64,000 nt of DNA, from the NCBI RefSeq assembly GCF_007625075.1, contig NZ_QMIE01000007.1, positions 338-64,337 of the forward strand, in the 5' to 3' direction. This DNA comes from Oceanidesulfovibrio indonesiensis. GTDB lineage: Bacteria; Desulfobacterota; Desulfovibrionia; Desulfovibrionales; Desulfovibrionaceae. Below are positions 26,992 to 35,880 of this stretch, one piece after another; position 1 is the first letter of the stretch; each line of letters starts with the position of its first letter. Made by a program: the position numbers and the translations under genes. The notes under the pieces are model-generated. The model made no database searches. It was given only the letters and a program-made list of their open reading frames with translations, and was not told where the DNA came from.

Positions 26992-29900
26992 TTGTCTATG
27001 GATAAAGGCGAAGAGAGTCTGGTCAAGAGCCTGCTCAACGATTTCGTCAGCGACTCGATCCCCGAATACCTCCTCGAAGGTTCCCAGTATATCCTGGCCA
27101 ACGGCGGCGTGCAGAAGCTCTCCCTCAAGAAGGGCGACACCTTCTGGGAAATAAACGGGAACATTCAGGGCGAGGATTTCCAGGTCTATTCTCCCGAGAT
27201 TTCGATCAATCTCAAGGAGAATCGGATCAGCTACTACTGCAATTGCCCCGATTCGTTCTCCGGGGTGTGCAGGCATATCGGCGCCACGGCGCTCAAGTTC
27301 CTGAGTTCCATGGAGTCCCGGGACGAGGACCAGGCCCCGACCAAACCCAAAACCGAATGGCGCCAGGTCTTCCGCTCGTTCTTCGCCACCGAGCCCGAGC
27401 CCGAAGCCGGCCGCCATTACCTCATCTACCGCTTCTACCCGGAACCGGGACGGTTGCAGGTCGCCTTCTTCCGTGCGCGGCAGAACAAGTCCGGCCTGTC
27501 CACGGTGCAGAACGAGGTAACCCTCGAACAGATCATCAACAACCCGGACTGGGCCGAGAACGCGCCCCTGCTCCCCAAGGTGGCCGAGCAGGTGGGCCGC
27601 TACATCGACTACTTCGGCCACAGGGTGGATATACCGGACGGCCTGCTCGCCTGGTTTTTCCGGGCACTTCGGCGCGAGTTCTATCTGTTCTGGCGCGATA
27701 CCGAGCAACCCTGCCGGGTGGAGCGCAAGACCATGCGGCTCATGCTCACCCCGCGGCTGGAAGAGGAAGGCCTGCGATTGGAGGTGCTGCTCGGACGCGA
27801 AGGCAAGCCGCCCTTCCCCATCCAGGGCCAGGAGGCCTACTTCTACGGACAGATGCCCATCTGGGTCTGCTGGAACAAGGCCTTCTACCCGGTGCAGACG
27901 GGTCTCGAACCCCAACTCATCCAGGAAATCGTGGCCGAACCGCCCATCATCGCCCATACGGATATATCCGAATTCCTGGACCGCGTCTGGACCAGGCTCC
28001 CGGCTTCCGAACTGCACGGGCAGGAAGAGTTCCTGGAGCAGATGAAGCCTATCTTCGTCCCGGCCACGTACAATCCCAAGCTTTTTCTGGACGAAGAAGG
28101 CAGCCTGCTCACTCTGCAGATAGAAAACACCTATGATACCGAGCATGGCGAAATCTCCCTGCCCGGCCCCAACCCGGATCTCCAGACCGGCAGCTATCAG
28201 AGCGAGGGCAAAGCCTACCTCATCCGCCGCAACCAGGAAGCCGAGGCGGCGCTGACCCAGAAACTCCAGGACATGAACTTCCAGCCTCGCTCCAACGCCA
28301 TCTGGTTCCTGGAGCCGGAAGAAGCCATAGCCTTCCTGCTGGACGCCTACCCCTCGCTGGTGCAGGAGTACCGCGTATACGGCGAGAAGAACCTGACCCG
28401 CTACAAGGTCCGGCTCACACAACCCGTGATTACCGCCGAGGTTGAATCCAACGAAGACGAGAAGTGGTTCGAGCTCGACCTCGCCGTGGAATACGACGAG
28501 CAGCGCGTGCCCATCGAGAAGATCTGGGAGGCCTGGACACAGGGCAAGCGCTACGTCCAGCTCAAGGACGGCTCCTATACGTCCCTGCCCGAAAGCTGGC
28601 TGGAGAAGCTGGGCCACAAGCTGCGCAGCCTGGGGCTCGATCCGGACAAGCCGCCCCAGAAGCAATTCAAGCAGTTCGAGGCGCCGGTGCTGGACAAGAT
28701 TCTGGACGACGTCCCTCACGCCGTGACAGACACGTTCTGGGACAACCTGCGCACCAAGATACACTCCTTCAAGGAAATCAAGCAGCTCACCACGCCCAAG
28801 GACCTCAACGCCGAGCTGCGTCCCTACCAGGTCCAGGGGTTGTCGTTCCTCAACTTCCTTAAGGAGTACGGATTCGGCGGCATCCTGGCGGACGAGATGG
28901 GGCTGGGAAAAACAGTGCAGACCCTCGCCTTTCTACTGCACCTCCACTCCAAAGGCGTCACCGGCCCCAACCTTATCGTTGTGCCCACGTCGGTCCTGCC
29001 CAACTGGGAGCGCGAGGCCGAGAAGTTCGCGCCGCAACTCTCGCGGCTGGTCATCTACGGCACCCGCCGGGAAGGGTTGTTCAAGAAGATCAAGAAATCG
29101 AACATCGTCGTCACCACGTACGCCCTGCTGCGGCGCGACCTGGAAGAGCTCCAGAAGTACGAATTCTCCACCATCATTCTGGACGAGGCGCAGAACATCA
29201 AGAACCCGAACACCATCACCGCGCGCAGCGTGCGCAAGCTTTCCGCCAAGCAACGCATCTGCCTTTCGGGTACGCCCATCGAGAACAACCTGTTCGAACT
29301 CTGGTCGCTTTTCGAGTTCCTCATGCCCGGCTTCCTCGGCTCCCAGCACGCCTTCCAGCGCGGCATCGTCAAACCAATCAAGGACGGTGACGCCGACACT
29401 CTGGAGTACCTGCGCCAACGCGTGAAGCCGTTCATTCTGCGACGGACCAAGGATCAGGTCGCCAAAGACCTGCCGCCCAAGATCGAGAACGTCTACTACT
29501 GCGCCCTGGCTGACGAGCAGATGGAACTCTACGCCTCCCTTGCGAAGAAGCTCAAGGAGCAGGTCCTCCAGGACGTGGACGAAAAAGGCATCGCCAAGAG
29601 CCAGATGTCCATACTCGACGCGCTGCTCAAGCTGCGCCAGATCTGTTGCCATCCGCGGCTGCTCAAGCTGGACATGCCCGGAGTCTCCACCAACTTGCCC
29701 TCGGGCAAGTTCGACGCCTTCAAGGACATGGTCACGGACATCATCGAGGAAGGCCACAAAGTTCTTGTCTTTTCCCAATTCGTCTCCATGTTGCACATCA
29801 TCCGCAGCTGGCTGCAGATCAACCAGACGCCTTTCGCCTACCTGGATGGCGCGTCCAAAGACCGCTTCGAGCAGGTGGACCGCTTCAACAACGACGAAAA

Positions 29901-30207
29901 CATCCCCATCTTCCTCATCTCGCTCAAAGCGGGCGGCACCGGCCTGAACCTCACCAGCGCGGACTACGTCATCCACTACGACCCGTGGTGGAACCCGGCT
30001 GTGGAAAGCCAGGCCACGGACCGGACGCACCGCATCGGCCAGACCAGACAGGTCTTCTCCTACAAAATGATCTGCCAGAACACGGTGGAGGAAAAAATCC
30101 TCAAACTGCAGGACCAGAAGCGCGACGTGGCCGAAGCCATCATCCCCGGGCAGGAAGCATGGAAGAGCCTGACGCGCAACGACCTGGAAATGCTCTTCGA
30201 GATATAG
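26992..30207 (+). CDS. SWIM zinc-finger SNF2-family helicase
   Basis: A 1,071-residue Swi2/Snf2-type DNA translocase. Near the N terminus YYCNCPDSFSGVCRH gives a SWIM zinc site (Cys83, Cys85, Cys93, His95). A long middle region precedes the motor. Lobe one has ILADEMGLGKTVQTLAFL (around residue 637) and DEAQNIKN (around 734). Lobe two has LVFSQFVSML, LDGASKDRF, GGTGLNLTSADYVIHYDPWW and the DRTHRIGQ motif. The TTG at 26992 has an AAGGAG site at 7 bases, while the ATG at 26998 would have 13, so TTG is preferred. Targets are unknown. Bacterial relatives are linked to RNA polymerase recycling or repair. Confidence 0.92.
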   Translation: MSMDKGEESLVKSLLNDFVSDSIPEYLLEGSQYILANGGVQKLSLKKGDTFWEINGNIQGEDFQVYSPEISINLKENRISYYCNCPDSFSGVCRHIGATALKFLSSMESRDEDQAPTKPKTEWRQVFRSFFATEPEPEAGRHYLIYRFYPEPGRLQVAFFRARQNKSGLSTVQNEVTLEQIINNPDWAENAPLLPKVAEQVGRYIDYFGHRVDIPDGLLAWFFRALRREFYLFWRDTEQPCRVERKTMRLMLTPRLEEEGLRLEVLLGREGKPPFPIQGQEAYFYGQMPIWVCWNKAFYPVQTGLEPQLIQEIVAEPPIIAHTDISEFLDRVWTRLPASELHGQEEFLEQMKPIFVPATYNPKLFLDEEGSLLTLQIENTYDTEHGEISLPGPNPDLQTGSYQSEGKAYLIRRNQEAEAALTQKLQDMNFQPRSNAIWFLEPEEAIAFLLDAYPSLVQEYRVYGEKNLTRYKVRLTQPVITAEVESNEDEKWFELDLAVEYDEQRVPIEKIWEAWTQGKRYVQLKDGSYTSLPESWLEKLGHKLRSLGLDPDKPPQKQFKQFEAPVLDKILDDVPHAVTDTFWDNLRTKIHSFKEIKQLTTPKDLNAELRPYQVQGLSFLNFLKEYGFGGILADEMGLGKTVQTLAFLLHLHSKGVTGPNLIVVPTSVLPNWEREAEKFAPQLSRLVIYGTRREGLFKKIKKSNIVVTTYALLRRDLEELQKYEFSTIILDEAQNIKNPNTITARSVRKLSAKQRICLSGTPIENNLFELWSLFEFLMPGFLGSQHAFQRGIVKPIKDGDADTLEYLRQRVKPFILRRTKDQVAKDLPPKIENVYYCALADEQMELYASLAKKLKEQVLQDVDEKGIAKSQMSILDALLKLRQICCHPRLLKLDMPGVSTNLPSGKFDAFKDMVTDIIEEGHKVLVFSQFVSMLHIIRSWLQINQTPFAYLDGASKDRFEQVDRFNNDENIPIFLISLKAGGTGLNLTSADYVIHYDPWWNPAVESQATDRTHRIGQTRQVFSYKMICQNTVEEKILKLQDQKRDVAEAIIPGQEAWKSLTRNDLEMLFEI

Positions 30208-30231
30208 AACTCCCGGAGCGTGGCTGCACCT

Positions 30232-31443
30232 ATGCCCGACCCATCCGGGAGCAATCCCCTGCCGCGAGCCATGTACTTCACCCTCGGCGTGCTCTGGCTG
30301 CTCATGTTCACCGTGCGCAGCCAGTTCATAGCCGTACTGCCGCTGTTGCCGGACATTGGCCGCCAGACCGGCGCCTCTCCTGCCGCCCTGGCCTGGCTTG
30401 TTTCCAGCTACGCCCTTGCCCTGGGGGTGACGGCGCTTTTCTGGGGACCGCTCTCGGACCGCATCGGCCGTCGCCGTATCCTGCTCATGGGTTCGTCGGC
30501 CATTGCCGTGGCCCTGCTGCTGCATGGACTCGTTCAGACCTTTGAGGAGTTCCTTCTCGTGCGCATACTCACCGGCATGGTGGCGGGCATGTGCACGTCC
30601 GGCATTCTGGCGTACATAGGCGACGCCTTCCCCTCCGGTCGCCGCGGCTGGGCAATGGGCGTGGTCATCAGCGGCTTTGCTTTCGGACAGGTGGCGGGAC
30701 TGCCTCTGGCCACCTGGGTAGCCGGCGAGACCGGCTACCACACCCCGTTCATCGCGTTCGGCGTACTCATGGCCATATGCGCTTTCGGCGTATGGCTGTT
30801 CGTTCCCCAGCCGGAGCACGTCATCCCGCAGCGGCGGAAACTCACCGAACTCCTGGCCGACTACCGCCGAATCCTCACTTCACGCGAGTTGGGCGCCGCT
30901 CTCATCGTTGGAGTGCTGGTGCTCTCGGGCATGTCGGTCTACGTGACCTATCTTCCCATGTGGATGCACGACTCACTGGGCATGACGCCTCAGCAGACGG
31001 CCTGGGCCTTCTCCCTGGCGGCCATGGCCATCCTCCTGGCTGCGCCCCGGGCCGGCAGGCTCTCGGACCGCATCGGACGGCGCTGGGTCATCGTGGGCGG
31101 CACTTCGGCCGTGGGCCTCCTCGTGCTGCTCACGCCGCTTTCCGGCACGCTGGAATACGGCGTGCACGTTCTGTACTTCATCATGATGGGATTCGGGTCG
31201 GCCCGCGCCTCCAGCTTCCGGGCCTTGCAGACCGAGCTCGTGCCGGACGTATTCCGCGGCCAGTACCTTTCACTTGCCAACGCCTGCGAACAGCTCGGCT
31301 TCGGGGTGGGCAGCGCCCTGGCCGGTCTGCTCTATGCGGAATTCGGCTTCATCGCCAACTGCGCCGCAGTCTCGATCTTTTCCGCCTGCGTCGTGGCCTT
31401 CGTTCTGCTGCGCCTGCCGGAGACGCGCTCCGCTTCGGCCTGA
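30232..31443 (+). CDS. MFS transporter, first of a tandem pair
   Basis: About 403 residues with 12 predicted membrane segments. Motif A occurs after the second helix as GPLSDRIGRRRILL and again in the second half as GRLSDRIGRRWVIV. The sequence resembles drug/H+ antiporter-type carriers. An in-frame GTG at 30220 is an alternative start, but GGAG is too close to it. It starts 24 bases after the helicase. The next gene is a clear paralogue. The substrate cannot be assigned. Confidence 0.88.
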   Translation: MPDPSGSNPLPRAMYFTLGVLWLLMFTVRSQFIAVLPLLPDIGRQTGASPAALAWLVSSYALALGVTALFWGPLSDRIGRRRILLMGSSAIAVALLLHGLVQTFEEFLLVRILTGMVAGMCTSGILAYIGDAFPSGRRGWAMGVVISGFAFGQVAGLPLATWVAGETGYHTPFIAFGVLMAICAFGVWLFVPQPEHVIPQRRKLTELLADYRRILTSRELGAALIVGVLVLSGMSVYVTYLPMWMHDSLGMTPQQTAWAFSLAAMAILLAAPRAGRLSDRIGRRWVIVGGTSAVGLLVLLTPLSGTLEYGVHVLYFIMMGFGSARASSFRALQTELVPDVFRGQYLSLANACEQLGFGVGSALAGLLYAEFGFIANCAAVSIFSACVVAFVLLRLPETRSASA

Positions 31444-31569
31444 GAACCATCCGCATCCAGCTCTTGCGTTCCGCGCACTTCCGTATATGCTTATTCACTT
31501 GCGCAACGGCATGAAGGTCCGAGTCGACTCGCCCAGCCACGCTTCACACGATCCAAGCCAGACATCCTC

Positions 31570-32802
31570 ATGCACCGTTCCGCACCGGAGGTCACCCCGC
31601 CAGGCGACGAACCAACTACGTACACGCCCACGCGACGGGACTATCTGATACTGGCCGTGCTCTGGACGGTTATTTTCGCGGTCTGGAGCCAGTTCCTCAT
31701 CGTCACGCCGTTGTTGTCGGACATTGCCCTGACGCTTGACGTTTCCAAGGGCAAGCTTGGCTGGATAGTTTCGGGCTACGCCCTGGCGCTCAGCGTGTGC
31801 ACGCTCGTGTGGGGGCCGGTCTCGGACCGTATCGGCCGCCGCAGAATCCTGCTCATCGGCACGGGCAGCATGGCCGTGGTGCTCGCGGCCCACTGGTTCG
31901 CCGACTCGTTCACCTCGTTGCTCATCATGCGCATTCTGGCCGGCTCCACGGCCGGCATGTGCGCAGTGGGCGCGGTGGCGTACATCGGCGACCATTTCCC
32001 GAAATCCCACCGCGGCTGGGCCACGGGCTGGGTGCTCAACGGTTTTGCCGTTGGCCAGGTCGTGGGCATTCCGCTGGGAGCGTTCCTTGCCTCCCTTCTG
32101 GATTATCGAATCCCTTTCGTCTTTTCCGGGCTGATCATGGTCACCGCGTTCGCGCTCGTGCTCTTTCTCTTGCCCCAACCGGATGTGGATCGTGAGCCGC
32201 GGAAGCTGTCCAGGATCGTGCTCGATTTCCGATCCATGTTCTCAACGCCTCTGTACCGCGCAACCATCGGCATAGGAGTCTCGGTTCTTGCATCCATGGG
32301 CCTGTTCGTACCTTTCTTCGCCGTATGGATGGGCGCGAACCTCGGTCACTCCACCCAGTACACCGCCTGGGTCTTCTCCCTGGGCGGCATCGCCACGGTG
32401 CTGACAGCCCCCCGCGCCGGCAGGCTCTCGGACCGCATCGGCCGCGCCCGCATCATCTTCTGGGGATCGTTCGTCGCCATGGGCTGCATGCTCGCAGCAC
32501 CGAGCGCGATCCTCTGGCCGCCGCTGGTCTTCGCCGTTTTCGCAGTCTTTATGATGGGGGTAGCGTCACGCGCGGCCGGGTACCGCGCCTTTCAGATGGA
32601 AGTGGTGGACGAGCGGCTGCGCGGGCAGTTTCTTTCCTTGTGCAACTCGCTGGAACAGCTCGGATTCGGGCTGGGCAGCGCCGCAGCCGGCCTGATCTAC
32701 GCATCTCTCGGCTTTACGGCGAACTGCATTGCCGCCGCGGCCGTCACGTGCGTTATCCTGCTGCTCACGCGACGCTATCTGTGGAATGTCGCCAAACGCT
32801 GA
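31570..32802 (+). CDS. MFS transporter, second of a tandem pair
   Basis: A 410-residue, 12-helix transporter closely similar to the upstream gene. Shared blocks include SDRIGRRRILL, RILAGSTAGMCAVG (first copy RILTGMVAGMCTSG), APRAGRLSDRIGR and LEQLGFGLGSAAAGLIYA (first copy CEQLGFGVGSALAGLLYA). The two genes arose by tandem duplication and have diverged. Convergent with the patatin gene 72 bases on. The ribosome site before ATG 31570 is weak. The substrate is unknown. Confidence 0.88.
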   Translation: MHRSAPEVTPPGDEPTTYTPTRRDYLILAVLWTVIFAVWSQFLIVTPLLSDIALTLDVSKGKLGWIVSGYALALSVCTLVWGPVSDRIGRRRILLIGTGSMAVVLAAHWFADSFTSLLIMRILAGSTAGMCAVGAVAYIGDHFPKSHRGWATGWVLNGFAVGQVVGIPLGAFLASLLDYRIPFVFSGLIMVTAFALVLFLLPQPDVDREPRKLSRIVLDFRSMFSTPLYRATIGIGVSVLASMGLFVPFFAVWMGANLGHSTQYTAWVFSLGGIATVLTAPRAGRLSDRIGRARIIFWGSFVAMGCMLAAPSAILWPPLVFAVFAVFMMGVASRAAGYRAFQMEVVDERLRGQFLSLCNSLEQLGFGLGSAAAGLIYASLGFTANCIAAAAVTCVILLLTRRYLWNVAKR

Positions 32803-32874
32803 GAAAATAAGCGGCGCTGTGGAAGAAACCCGCGACCCAAAACAAAATACGAGAATAAGCCGCCGTCAGCCTGA

Positions 32875-34092
32875 TTACGGCGTGAACCCTGGCGGGTGGT
32901 TCATCCAGAGGGAACCTTCCCGGGCCATTTCCCGGCCCATCTCGAAAAGCGTGTTCATGACCTCGGGATCGAAGAGCTCGTCCGACTGCGGCTGGAATTC
33001 GTCCGGAATGTACCCCACATTGTAGTCGAACCCGTCACGCTCTGCGATGAGGTAGAGCCGGTCCAGCGCGCCGATGCCCTGGTTGCGGATGAGGCTGGAA
33101 ATCGCCGTGCCGGCGATGTCTGGAAGATTGCGTCTGAGCGGATTGTACGTGCCGGAGACCTTGTTGTTCACGATGACGTACATCCGCTTGTCCCTGCCGT
33201 TGAAGTCATCGCTGTAGTTTTCCACGACGCTCATGGGATTCACGAACGGGCCATACAGAAAGACCTGCGTGACCACTCCGCCGTCCACGTGCATTTCATC
33301 GTACGCCTTGCCCCCGGCGACGACAGGGATGTACTCCGGCGGGAAGGCCGCGGGGATGGCGGAAGAAGCCATGAGCACCTTACGGAAGAGTTCGAGCTGG
33401 CCGGCCTTGGCGATTGCGCCCATATCCCAGACCACGGAGCGCTGAGCGTCCAGATTGGTGGTGGCGATGAAAAGCCGGCGCCCCTTGTCGTGTTCGTCGG
33501 CGATTCTCCGGAGCATCTCGCCGTCGATGTACGCCGCGGCGAGCTCTGCCAGTGGCTTGGTGTCAGCCACGGAGTCGCCGCCGATAATCGAAAATATTCT
33601 CTTGAGGATGAAGACCTTTTTGGCGTCGATGGTAGTGTACACCTCCTTGAGCTCGTCGTCGTAGTCTGAGCCCAGGAACGCGAACGGCGCGATGAGCGAC
33701 CCTGTGGACACTCCGGTAACAAGAGAGAACTCAGGCCGGTCGCCGGCCTCGGTCCAGCCGTACAGCACGCCGGCGCCGAACGCGCCGTAATCCCCGCCGC
33801 CTGAGAGCGCGAGCAGATTGATCGGTTCCTGCGGGGGCCAGACAAGTCCTTGCGCTTCGTAATATGCTTTGCGCCGCTCAATAGATTCGACAAGATTCTT
33901 CTGAAATGCCGGGCTGTACTCGTCGGCAAAGGTGCGCACGTCCGGCAGTCCGGGAATCCGGGCTTGTTCGACGTATTGTTCCGGCAGGGGGTTGCGAGGC
34001 AGAGAAGCGCAGGAAGCGAGAAGAAGCATTGCGCAGAAAAGCGCCGCGCGCTTCGAGAGTCGTCCATACCGATGGAGAAAGCGATTGCTCAC
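32875..34092 (-). CDS. Patatin-like phospholipase lipoprotein
   Basis: A 405-residue lipoprotein (signal peptide ending LLLASC, Cys28) with a patatin lipase domain. The oxyanion-hole motif ALSGGGDYGAFGAG (around residues 95-108) is followed by the nucleophile in GVSTGS (Ser129) and the catalytic Asp in MHVDGGV. These serve a Ser-Asp dyad that hydrolyses phospholipids or related esters, probably at the outer membrane. The GTG at 34092 has an AGGGGGG ribosome site. Some patatin proteins are secreted toxins, but the lipobox and the lone gene setting suggest an envelope role here. Confidence 0.9.
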   Translation of the reverse strand: MSNRFLHRYGRLSKRAALFCAMLLLASCASLPRNPLPEQYVEQARIPGLPDVRTFADEYSPAFQKNLVESIERRKAYYEAQGLVWPPQEPINLLALSGGGDYGAFGAGVLYGWTEAGDRPEFSLVTGVSTGSLIAPFAFLGSDYDDELKEVYTTIDAKKVFILKRIFSIIGGDSVADTKPLAELAAAYIDGEMLRRIADEHDKGRRLFIATTNLDAQRSVVWDMGAIAKAGQLELFRKVLMASSAIPAAFPPEYIPVVAGGKAYDEMHVDGGVVTQVFLYGPFVNPMSVVENYSDDFNGRDKRMYVIVNNKVSGTYNPLRRNLPDIAGTAISSLIRNQGIGALDRLYLIAERDGFDYNVGYIPDEFQPQSDELFDPEVMNTLFEMGREMAREGSLWMNHPPGFTP

Positions 34093-34136
34093 ATCAACCC
34101 CCCTGCCACGAACCGACCTGTGCCTGTAATGGGTAA

Positions 34137-34165
34137 GAAAAAAGCCGGGAGCGGTACTCCCGGCT
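34137..34165 (-). terminator. Rho-independent terminator of ssb
   Basis: On the minus strand AGCCGGGAG and CTCCCGGCT (plus coordinates 34157-34165 and 34143-34151) form a perfect 9-bp stem with a 5-base loop, followed by a run of T residues. Confidence 0.92.
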
Positions 34166-34179
34166 TCGCATCGCTCAGA

Positions 34180-34698
34180 TTAAAACGGCACGTCGTCCAT
34201 GCCGCTGGCTTCGGAAGGAAAGGCAGGCCCCATATCCTCGTCCGGATAGTTGGGCGGGCCCTGCTCGCGAGGACCTTGCTGGCCCTGTTGCTGAGCATGC
34301 TGCTGGGGGCGGCCGCCCTGCTGCTGCCGCGGAGCCTGCTGATAATCGCCGCCCTCGGCATCCCGCTGGCTGTCCAGGAACTGGACGTTGAAGGCCTTGA
34401 TCTCGGTGGTGTAGCGGTCCTGTCCCTGCTGGTCCTGCCACTTTCTGGTCTGCAGGCTGCCCTCCACATAGGCGAGGCGGCCCTTGCGCAGATAGTTGGC
34501 CACAGTCTCGGCCTGCCGGCCCCAGACCACCACCCGATGCCACTCGGTCTGGTCCACCTTGTTGCCGTCGCGGTCCTTGTAGGACTCGTCCGTGGCCAGG
34601 GTGAGATTGCAGACAGGCGAACCGCCCTGCGTGTAGCGGAGCTCTGGATCTCTGCCCAAGCGACCTATGATCATGACTTTATTCAGACTTCCGGCCAT
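34180..34698 (-). CDS. ssb: Single-stranded DNA-binding protein
   Basis: A 172-residue SSB. The N-terminal OB fold ([40 protein letters not shown] and [16 protein letters not shown]) is complete. A Gln/Pro/Gly-rich linker follows (about residues 120-155), then the acidic tip MDDVPF that recruits repair and replication enzymes. A GGAGG site precedes the ATG and a strong terminator follows. Confidence 0.97.
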   Translation of the reverse strand: MAGSLNKVMIIGRLGRDPELRYTQGGSPVCNLTLATDESYKDRDGNKVDQTEWHRVVVWGRQAETVANYLRKGRLAYVEGSLQTRKWQDQQGQDRYTTEIKAFNVQFLDSQRDAEGGDYQQAPRQQQGGRPQQHAQQQGQQGPREQGPPNYPDEDMGPAFPSEASGMDDVPF

Positions 34699-34785
34699 GT
34701 TGTGCCTCCATGGAAGTTTTCATTGGAAAAAGATTGCTCAGAGTGACACGAGAGAAGCGTCCCGGTCAATTGATCCATCTCGCGA

Positions 34786-35148
34786 TCAATCTTCCGACTT
34801 GGGCGCCATCTTTTCGAGAGACGCCAGCGCGTCCTCTATCTCGTAGGAGAGCGAATCGGCCGTGTGCGCATCCCAGTCGGCGAGCGCCTTTTCCAGCCTG
34901 GCCTTGCGGTCCTTGGCTTTGGCCAGGACGGGCTCCATGTCGGCCACCAACTCCTTGGACCAGCCGCCGAAGCGGGCCTGGTCGGACAGAGCCTCAACAA
35001 GCTCCAGCAGGCCTGTTTTAGGCTCGGGCCCGGGCGCGCCGGTGTCGGGTTCCGGCCAGGCCAGAGCGGTGAGGCGCGGATAGCGCTCCTCCACGTCCTC
35101 GGGCCGGTAGGTGTAGGCGCTCACGCGGATTTGCAGAATCTTGCCCAC
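34786..35148 (-). CDS. Conserved small hypothetical protein
   Basis: A 120-residue soluble protein with no signal peptide. It starts MGKILQIRVSAYTYRPEDVEERYP, has a proline-rich centre, and ends in a charged helix (KDRKARLEKALADWD) and an acidic tail. The GTG start has a strong GAGGAGGT site at 5 bases. It lies between the carboxylase genes and ssb on the same strand. The family is not recognised. It may be a companion to the carboxylase genes, but the position is the only hint. Confidence 0.65.
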   Translation of the reverse strand: MGKILQIRVSAYTYRPEDVEERYPRLTALAWPEPDTGAPGPEPKTGLLELVEALSDQARFGGWSKELVADMEPVLAKAKDRKARLEKALADWDAHTADSLSYEIEDALASLEKMAPKSED

Positions 35149-35214
35149 GTCGGACCTCCTCGCCTGCTGCCATGCAGCGGTTAACGGCTTGTCAGGGAAC
35201 GGTGTTCTTCACCG

Positions 35215-35865
35215 TTACTGTCGCTCCATCCATTCCGTCTGCACGCGCACGACCACGTCTTCGATCTGCGAGAGCTGATCCGGCGGACATACGCCAAAAA
35301 GCGGTTCGCCCACGTCCACGTTTTCGTTGGGCTGGAAGTAGACCGCGTAGATGACGCCCTCCGGACCTTCGTAGAACACCGGAGACTCGCGCTTCATCCG
35401 CGACATGATGAGCAGTTCCATGCCGGGGCGGACCGTGACGGCGCTTGCGCCGGAAGCCTTGACCTTCTGGTCGATATCCGGCGTGAAATAGTACTTGGCG
35501 CGTTCCGGCGCAGGAAAGAGATACAGGGTCTGCTTCAGAATGATGGAGATGACCTCATCTTTGGAGAGGTAGTGCCGCAGCGTGGCTATCTGCTGGCCGG
35601 CCTCCACGAACTGCCCTTCCAACTCGGTGTTCAGCGCGACGATCTCGCCGGATTCCTGCGCGTTGATCGATTTCTTGTTCCGCTCCCGCTCGATATACGC
35701 GAGCGTTGTGCCAGGCTTTTCCTTGTACGTTCCCGAAACGCCCGCGACGCTGTCGCCGGGTTTGAGCTCCGGGAACGTGACTACGCCGGTGTGCGGCGTG
35801 TAGATGGCCTGTTCCTCGTACGGGGAGGCTTTGAGCTCTTCGAGGAGCTTCGTGATGTCGAGCAC
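35215..35865 (-). CDS. Biotin/lipoyl-type carrier protein of acetyl-CoA carboxylase, unusual tandem form
   Basis: A 216-residue protein 15 bases after the carboxyltransferase gene, in the place of a biotin carboxyl carrier. Two hammerhead-like half-domains can be read. In the first (about residues 20-100), the pattern IERERNKKSINAQESGEI aligns with the biotinyl motif, but Arg62 replaces the lysine. In the second (about 135-205), MSRMKRESPVFYEGPEGVI supplies an MK motif with Lys158, followed by VDVGEPLFGV. Lys158 is the likely biotin site, in RMKR rather than the usual AMKM. GTG start with GGGAGGA. This reading is by eye. Confidence 0.6.
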   Translation of the reverse strand: MLDITKLLEELKASPYEEQAIYTPHTGVVTFPELKPGDSVAGVSGTYKEKPGTTLAYIERERNKKSINAQESGEIVALNTELEGQFVEAGQQIATLRHYLSKDEVISIILKQTLYLFPAPERAKYYFTPDIDQKVKASGASAVTVRPGMELLIMSRMKRESPVFYEGPEGVIYAVYFQPNENVDVGEPLFGVCPPDQLSQIEDVVVRVQTEWMERQ

Positions 35866-35880
35866 TCGATCCTCCCGTGA

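Noticed and set aside
26989-28764. 591-residue open frame antisense to the helicase
   Set aside because: The opposite strand encodes the SWIM and helicase regions. This frame has no motif or ribosome site.
28933-30819. 628-residue open frame antisense to the helicase and first MFS gene
   Set aside because: It overlaps two strongly supported genes on the other strand and is a composition artefact.
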